Shown one piece after another: positions 14,456 to 18,823 of a stretch of DNA of 18,823 bases. Under the pieces are notes generated by a model. It searched no databases. It had not been told where the DNA came from and saw only the letters and a program-made list of their open reading frames with translations. The translations under genes and the position numbers were made by a program. The stretch covers positions 10,218 through 29,040 of the forward strand of contig PACG01000107.1 in the NCBI GenBank assembly GCA_002699335.1. The letters are read 5' to 3'. Numbering within the stretch: position 1 is the stretch's first letter; the number at the start of each line of letters is the position of its first letter. This DNA comes from Candidatus Poribacteria bacterium. GTDB lineage: Bacteria > Poribacteria > WGA-4E > UBA9662.

Positions 14456-16072
14456 TTATTCCTGGTTAAGATCCTCAGGTTTAAATAACTTTAGCTGGCC
14501 ATCTGTGGAGATATTGTGATAGCAGATCTCAAGATATTTAGCGGTCACAGGATCGGGCTTTCCCCAAAGCAAGACATAGTCGACGTACTGAGCATAACTG
14601 CACAGATCAATTTCCTCCGGCTGCCAGTGCAACACAACCACCCACTCCTTTTTAGGTAATGGTGGCTGAAAACGGTCCTTAAATTTGACCGGGAAATAGT
14701 CGTAATTCGTTTCGTAGTTGGCAACATTGATTCCGCCATTATCTAAGCAATAGTAGTTACCGGCATTGACAAAAATCCCGATCCGATGCGCACTACCCAT
14801 TCCATCGAAGAACAGCGGTAATAAGACCTGATTTTTTTCAATTGTCATTACTTTGGCGTTAAAGGCTCTTAATTCCTTATCTAATATCTGGCAGTGGTAA
14901 CCCAACTGTAACACGTTAAGCAGGGAAATGAGTATTAACCATCCACCAACACCGAACCGCCACCAACCATGATTACCCTCTTTAATCAAAACCAGCGATA
15001 AAACACAAACCAACATTGCAATTCGATCGTTCAGCCAGCCACCAGGCCCAACTGACCAGGGCAATATCAGATATAGGACCAGCAAGCAGAGACATATAAC
15101 TAGAAACATTGCCCGGTAGGAATAAGTTTTGGCATTTCTGTCTGACTGCATATCTCTTGTCTCCCAAAGGGTATAAGTCAATAGAAAAATGAGCGTGCCA
15201 GAAACCAAATAGCCGACAATGGCTTGTGATTCGTCCCACGAAATCAAGATTTCCATCGATAACAGCTTCGTCAATAAAACGGGGAGGCGAGATAATCCTA
15301 TTTTGGGCGTTTCACCAGAAAGGAGGTCGGAGGATGGCAGATAAACTAGCATCAAGCTGCTAGCAGGGATCAAGCCACATAAGTGGGTCAAAAGCAGGGG
15401 GGGCCGTTTGTAATAGTAGAGAATGATAAGGAGTCCCAATGAAATGAGAGCCAAACCATACGATATCAGGTGCGAAAAATAGGTCGCCACCAAAATGAGA
15501 TTCAGCAGAATAATAGTTTTAACAGAAAGATTATCTTTGTGCCGCCACCAATAACCGAGAGCCAAAAAGTAAAAGGGCACACTGAGAGCAAAACTGTAAA
15601 ACCCCATCAGAAAAAGATAATTATAGATGAAAGGGAATACCATCAAATAGACGGTTCTTTTTCCCACTTCAATAGAATTCAGAAAATAAATAACCGCTGT
15701 GGGAAAACAGATTACGTAAAGACTTAAAAATACTTTCTCTGCTAGTATCGGCGGAAAGATTAGTAAAAGACTAGCTAACAGAAAATGGGTAATCCAGTTG
15801 GGCAGCGGCGACCATTGGATATCATAGAATTCTTGAAACTGGTATGAGGAATTCCAGTATTCACGAATGATTTGAGCATTATAGAGATGACTGGGGCCAT
15901 CCTGGGTGGGAAAATAATGACAGATCCAAATCGGAATTAAGTGGAGCCCAATGAGGATCACCAGGATTAGCTGGAAGGGAGAAGAATAGCGGAAGCAAGT
16001 GGATAGAAAATTGCGGCCGGCTAAAATAAACAAACCAATGGTGGGTTGAGCCCTAAGTCTCAGCAACAACAA
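14456..16072 (-). CDS. Multi-pass GT-C-like membrane protein with soluble C-terminal domain
   Basis: The frame encodes up to 538 residues with about ten hydrophobic segments, from QLILVILIGLHLIPIWI near residue 35 to GGWLILISLLNVLQLGY near 385, then a roughly 140-residue soluble end. After the first membrane span comes FPTQDGPSHLYNAQIIREY, an acidic loop placed as in GT-C glycosyltransferases that use lipid-linked sugar donors at the outer face of the inner membrane. I do not recognise a named family, so a transferase role is an inference from topology and the Asp in that loop. The start is uncertain: three consecutive TTG codons begin the frame at 16072, no ribosome site is visible, and no ATG occurs before the first span. 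It lies 41 bases after a LamG gene and 51 before PhyH. Confidence 0.55.
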   Translation of the reverse strand: MLLLRLRAQPTIGLFILAGRNFLSTCFRYSSPFQLILVILIGLHLIPIWICHYFPTQDGPSHLYNAQIIREYWNSSYQFQEFYDIQWSPLPNWITHFLLASLLLIFPPILAEKVFLSLYVICFPTAVIYFLNSIEVGKRTVYLMVFPFIYNYLFLMGFYSFALSVPFYFLALGYWWRHKDNLSVKTIILLNLILVATYFSHLISYGLALISLGLLIILYYYKRPPLLLTHLCGLIPASSLMLVYLPSSDLLSGETPKIGLSRLPVLLTKLLSMEILISWDESQAIVGYLVSGTLIFLLTYTLWETRDMQSDRNAKTYSYRAMFLVICLCLLVLYLILPWSVGPGGWLNDRIAMLVCVLSLVLIKEGNHGWWRFGVGGWLILISLLNVLQLGYHCQILDKELRAFNAKVMTIEKNQVLLPLFFDGMGSAHRIGIFVNAGNYYCLDNGGINVANYETNYDYFPVKFKDRFQPPLPKKEWVVVLHWQPEEIDLCSYAQYVDYVLLWGKPDPVTAKYLEICYHNISTDGQLKLFKPEDLNQE

Positions 16073-16113
16073 ATCCGTCGACTTGAGGGCTCAATTTAGA
16101 GGCTCCAATTATC

Positions 16114-16884
16114 TCATTTGGGCTGACTTTTGATATTTGCCCAAGTAAGCGAAAGTTTGTGCAAAGGAATTACCGAGGTCGTTTTCAAAGGCTGTTTCAT
16201 TTCATCAATGGAAACAACGCTATTCCAAAGTGTGACCTCATCGATAATCCCATTGAAGAAGCTTTCCCCATCGCCTTTACCTCGACATCCGATAGCCAAA
16301 GGCAATCCATCAGTCGGATGTAAAGGCCCGGAAGCTGCTAGTTCGGCTTCAGCCTTTCCATTTACCCACAGCTTGGCCAGTTTACCATCATAGGTGCCGG
16401 CAATGTGATACCACCCGTTTGGTTTGATCTCAAAATCCCCAATACAACAAGCCAGCTTATTGCCTTTTTGGGAGACATAAAATGACAAAGTTGAGTCCGC
16501 TTCCAGGAAGAAACCATAACTCCAGTTTTCATGAACGCCTTTTTCAATTACAGCTGTCCAGCCATTGACTTTAATCAGCTTGATCCAAGCGGAAATAGAC
16601 AATTGATCAAAGTTGGCAATACTGCCATTATGCCCAATAGATACCCAATCCGAACTGCCATTGAACTCTAGGGCATCACCGGATTGGCCTTTTACCAATT
16701 TGGGGTTACCTTTAAGCTGACCATGATTTTTATTACTGCTTAAATCTTTGACCGAATCTCCTTGATCGAAACTCCAATAACCAACCAGAGCACTAAACGA
16801 ATAGTCGATGGTTACCAGGGATAAGAGCAAAGCAAGGCTAAAAATTATCACCACTTTTGAGCGACATCGTTGGACAGAAAACAT
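16114..16884 (-). CDS. Secreted LamG (concanavalin A-like) domain protein, copy 1
   Basis: The 256-residue precursor starts MFSVQRCRSKVVIIFSLALL, a signal peptide with likely cleavage after YSFSA, so the mature protein is exported. The rest is one laminin-G/concanavalin A-like domain: LVGYWSFDQGDSVKDLSSN, ALEFNGSSDWVSI, LSISAWIKLIKVNGW, WYHIAGTYDGKLAKLWVNGK, and FNGIIDEVTLWN. It ends in a short tail LHKLSLTWANIKSQPK. Such domains bind glycans or other surface ligands; no catalytic motif is visible. A vicinal Cys pair (LACCIGD) is present. An AAAAGGAGAA ribosome site precedes ATG 16884. It is the downstream member of a tandem pair with 66 bases between the genes, and the two are most alike across the central sandwich. 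The tail resembles that of the second copy and may be a sorting or assembly signal. Confidence 0.85.
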   Translation of the reverse strand: MFSVQRCRSKVVIIFSLALLLSLVTIDYSFSALVGYWSFDQGDSVKDLSSNKNHGQLKGNPKLVKGQSGDALEFNGSSDWVSIGHNGSIANFDQLSISAWIKLIKVNGWTAVIEKGVHENWSYGFFLEADSTLSFYVSQKGNKLACCIGDFEIKPNGWYHIAGTYDGKLAKLWVNGKAEAELAASGPLHPTDGLPLAIGCRGKGDGESFFNGIIDEVTLWNSVVSIDEMKQPLKTTSVIPLHKLSLTWANIKSQPK

Positions 16885-16950
16885 TAGATTTTCTCCTTTT
16901 TTTCTTCTAACTCGAATTTAGTCTGGTACGAGTTGGATGTACCGAAAGTA

Positions 16951-17697
16951 CTATAATCTTCCTTTCAGTTGAGCCCAAATAACAGCTAATCTCTGTCTTG
17001 GACTAACTGACAGGGGAGTATGCAGATCATCTAGGGTGACAGCCTCATTCCAAAGCGTCACCTCGTCGATCACGCCGTTGAACTTATTATTGCCGTTGCG
17101 GCTACCAATCGTTAGTGGCAACCCTTCGGTGGGGTGAAGAACACCCTTAGCTGCCATCTGTGCTTGTTCCTTATCATCGACGATTAATTTAGCAATCTTG
17201 CCATCGTAGAGACCAGCGATAAAATACCATTTCTCCGGTTTGATCTTGTAGTCACCGATACAACAGGCTAACTTATTGCCTTTTTGAGACACGTAAAATG
17301 ACAAGGTTGAGTCGGGTTCCAGAAAGAAGCCGTAACTCCAGTTTTCGTGAATACCTTTTTCAATCACAGCGGTCCAACCATTGATTTTAATCAACTTGAT
17401 CCAAGCTGAAATGGATAATTGATCGAAATCGGCAATGCTGTCGTTATGTTCGATCGATACCCAATCCGATGAACCATTAAATTCCAGTGCCGTTTTAATT
17501 TTGCCTGCAACTGACTTGGGTTTGCCCTCAATCTTACCATGGTTATTATTACCACTCGAATCTTGGGCTTCATTGGCGTCATTGAGGTTCCAGTAACCGA
17601 TTAATTCGCCAAAAGAGAAGTTGGCAACCATTAAGCATAAAATTAAAGCCGGATAGAAAGTCAGCAATTGATAGCGAGCGTTTCGGATTAAATCCAT
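16951..17697 (-). CDS. Secreted LamG (concanavalin A-like) domain protein, copy 2
   Basis: The 248-residue precursor has a signal peptide (LLTFYPALILCLMVANFSFG) followed by the same LamG layout as its neighbour: ELIGYWNLNDANEAQDSSGN, ALEFNGSSDWVSI, LSISAWIKLIKINGW, SYGFFLEPDSTLSFYVSQKG, WYFIAGLYDGKIAKLIVDDK and FNGVIDEVTLWN, and a tail RLAVIWAQLKGRL. It shares the Cys pair LACCIGD. Many third-codon positions differ from copy 1 while the central protein sequence is nearly the same, so the duplication is not brand new and the core is under constraint. AAGGGGAGA precedes ATG 17697. It is the first gene of the probable four-gene minus-strand unit, behind the promoter at 17738-17766. Function is likely surface or matrix binding; ligand unknown. 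Confidence 0.85.
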   Translation of the reverse strand: MDLIRNARYQLLTFYPALILCLMVANFSFGELIGYWNLNDANEAQDSSGNNNHGKIEGKPKSVAGKIKTALEFNGSSDWVSIEHNDSIADFDQLSISAWIKLIKINGWTAVIEKGIHENWSYGFFLEPDSTLSFYVSQKGNKLACCIGDYKIKPEKWYFIAGLYDGKIAKLIVDDKEQAQMAAKGVLHPTEGLPLTIGSRNGNNKFNGVIDEVTLWNEAVTLDDLHTPLSVSPRQRLAVIWAQLKGRL

Positions 17698-17737
17698 TAA
17701 TTCTCCCCTTTTCTATTGTTCTGGTTGAGAGATAATT

Positions 17738-17766
17738 ATAATACTGACACCTGTCAGTCCAGTCAA
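17738..17766 (-). promoter_or_regulatory. Predicted promoter of the LamG operon with palindrome in the spacer
   Basis: On the minus strand TTGACT (17766-17761) and TATTAT (17743-17738) are separated by exactly 17 bases; an overlapping TATAAT lies three bases further. The spacer is almost filled by the palindrome at 17743-17758. Transcription would start near 17731, about 34 bases ahead of ATG 17697. The rest of the 287-base gap to the divergent gene at 17985 shows nothing recognisable. Confidence 0.55.
17743..17758. repeat. Palindrome ACTGACACCTGTCAGT, candidate repressor operator
   Basis: Seven-base arms ACTGACA and TGTCAGT flank a two-base centre CC. The site lies between the -35 and -10 elements of the predicted LamG promoter, where a bound dimer would block RNA polymerase. 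No regulator gene is present in the window. Confidence 0.55.
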
Positions 17767-17984
17767 GGAAATGAGGGGTTAACAGCCATCTCTTAACCAA
17801 GATTATCGACTGTCTTTTGTTGACTACACAGCGAGAACGGAGTCAAGTGGCTTTCGTTTGTCTCAAAAAAGGTAGTGAAAGCGGCCAGATTTTAATTATT
17901 GCCAAAACTGATTAGACAAAGGTATCTTCCGATACTCGACACTTCTTCTCTACGGCTTGATCCTGCAAGCGAGGGGTAACTGAA

Positions 17985-18823
17985 ATGATCCGCATTGAAG
18001 CGAATATACCTTTTATAGAACCGTCCCAATGGGCTATTCTCGAGCACAGCCTGATTGACCTGATGAATGGATCGATCGATCCGGTTATGGAACGTTATGT
18101 ACGCGCGGACGGCTCCATACTGTGGCCGACCCGTGGAGACTTTAGCGGTATCGACGGTCTGGACGATGCTTACGAGAGTTGCCACAGCTGGTCACTCTTT
18201 TATCTGTTGGGTGGCAGCGATCATATTCTGGAATATTCCCACCGTACCTGGGAGGGTATCACCCGGCAGTTCGCCCGCTACGATACCGGCCACAACCCCC
18301 TATGGTCGTCAAGGAATACGAGCAGGGGTACGACTGGATGCGCCAAGGTGAGGGGCATCTGTTCTTCTATTTACTCTGTATGGCTGACTCGACCAACGAA
18401 AAAACTCGAGCGCGCCGAATGCTATGCCGGGTTTTATCTCAATGAAGATCCGGCAGCCCTCAATTACGACGCCGAAAAGAGGCTTATTAAATGTGCCCAC
18501 AACGGCAGCATGGGACCAGCGTATCGCAACTTCGAGAAGCACTATACGACTTGCCGATACACACGGTGGAAACTCTGGTCTCTCCCCTTCCACGACATTC
18601 CCGGTATCGAACGGTCGTAGACCTGCAAAAGCCCGGTATGGAGGAGAAGATGGGGCAGGCTCTGGTCGACGAGCGCATGGGTCGTGACGATGTGGCCTGC
18701 AATCTGGCGGCAACCAGCATGGTGACCAACGCCTATATATCCAGTGGAGGTGACAAATAGCAAGTCCTCGGTAGTGGAATACACGCAAGTCTGGATCGAG
18801 CGTACCCGGCAAAACAACGGTAT
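17985..18823 (+). pseudogene. Conserved protein of unknown function, split by four single-base indels, incomplete at window edge
   Basis: ATG 17985 follows GAGGGG by eight bases. The protein reads SQWAILEHSLIDLMNGSIDP, DGSILWPTRGDFSGIDGLDD and SWSLFYLLGGSDHILEYSHR, then continues across frames: MVVKEYEQGYDWMRQGEGHL (next frame from about 18301), AECYAGFYLNEDPAALNYDA and KCAHNGSMGPAYRNF (first frame again), TVVDLQKPGMEEKMGQALVD and NLAATSMVTNAYISSGGD (next frame), and VEYTQVWIERTRQNNG at the edge (first frame). The breaks map to a C-run at 18296-18300 (one base missing), an A-run at 18399-18404 (one extra), 18610-18611 (one A missing) and 18760 (one extra G). From memory, similar proteins occur in Poribacteria-like genomes, possibly with an alpha/alpha-toroid fold; no function is known to me. 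The indels may be mutations or base-calling errors. Confidence 0.65.

Noticed and set aside
15470..15727. Plus-strand open frame within the membrane-protein gene
   Set aside because: It is opposite a long hydrophobic coding region and shows only the lysine-rich mirror expected from it.

Overview
The window reads like bacterial accessory DNA. Several products (phytanoyl-CoA-type oxygenase, LamG proteins ending in a short Trp-containing tail, creatininase, mandelate-racemase-like enzyme, Asp-box propeller) form a mix that I associate from memory with sponge-symbiont Candidatus Poribacteria and related uncultured marine lineages. That assignment is an inference, not shown by a marker gene. All three stop codons are used normally, and clear Shine-Dalgarno sequences precede most genes.

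Left part (1-2176): the tail of a GH36 alpha-galactosidase, a degenerate minus-strand IS66-like transposase fragment, and a class III aminotransferase (glutamate-1-semialdehyde aminomutase-like) broken by two in-frame stops and two compensating frameshifts.

Middle (2255-11567): intact catabolic-looking genes. These are a small beta-propeller, a gamma-glutamyltransferase-like Ntn hydrolase, a convergent creatininase-family amidohydrolase, an enolase-superfamily protein, an Asp-box sialidase-like propeller, and a tight run of SHMT-like PLP enzyme, glycosidase-like five-bladed propeller and HAD phosphatase. Together they suggest use of sugars, sugar acids and amides, although no transporter or regulator is present. 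A good sigma70-type promoter followed by a perfect 17-bp inverted repeat lies between the creatininase and the enolase-superfamily gene.

Next (11568-13244): a decayed gene matching the nucleotide-modification-associated family Nmad2, overlapping an intact Nmad3 gene. This is the most unusual content: a probable remnant of a DNA-base-modification-linked gene pair.

Right part (13499-17766, minus strand): a probable four-gene operon. In transcription order it holds two paralogous secreted LamG proteins, a multi-pass GT-C-like membrane protein and a PhyH-family dioxygenase. A promoter with a palindrome in its spacer lies ahead of it.

The last 840 bases (plus strand) hold a conserved protein of unknown function that is split by four alternating single-base indels and runs off the window.
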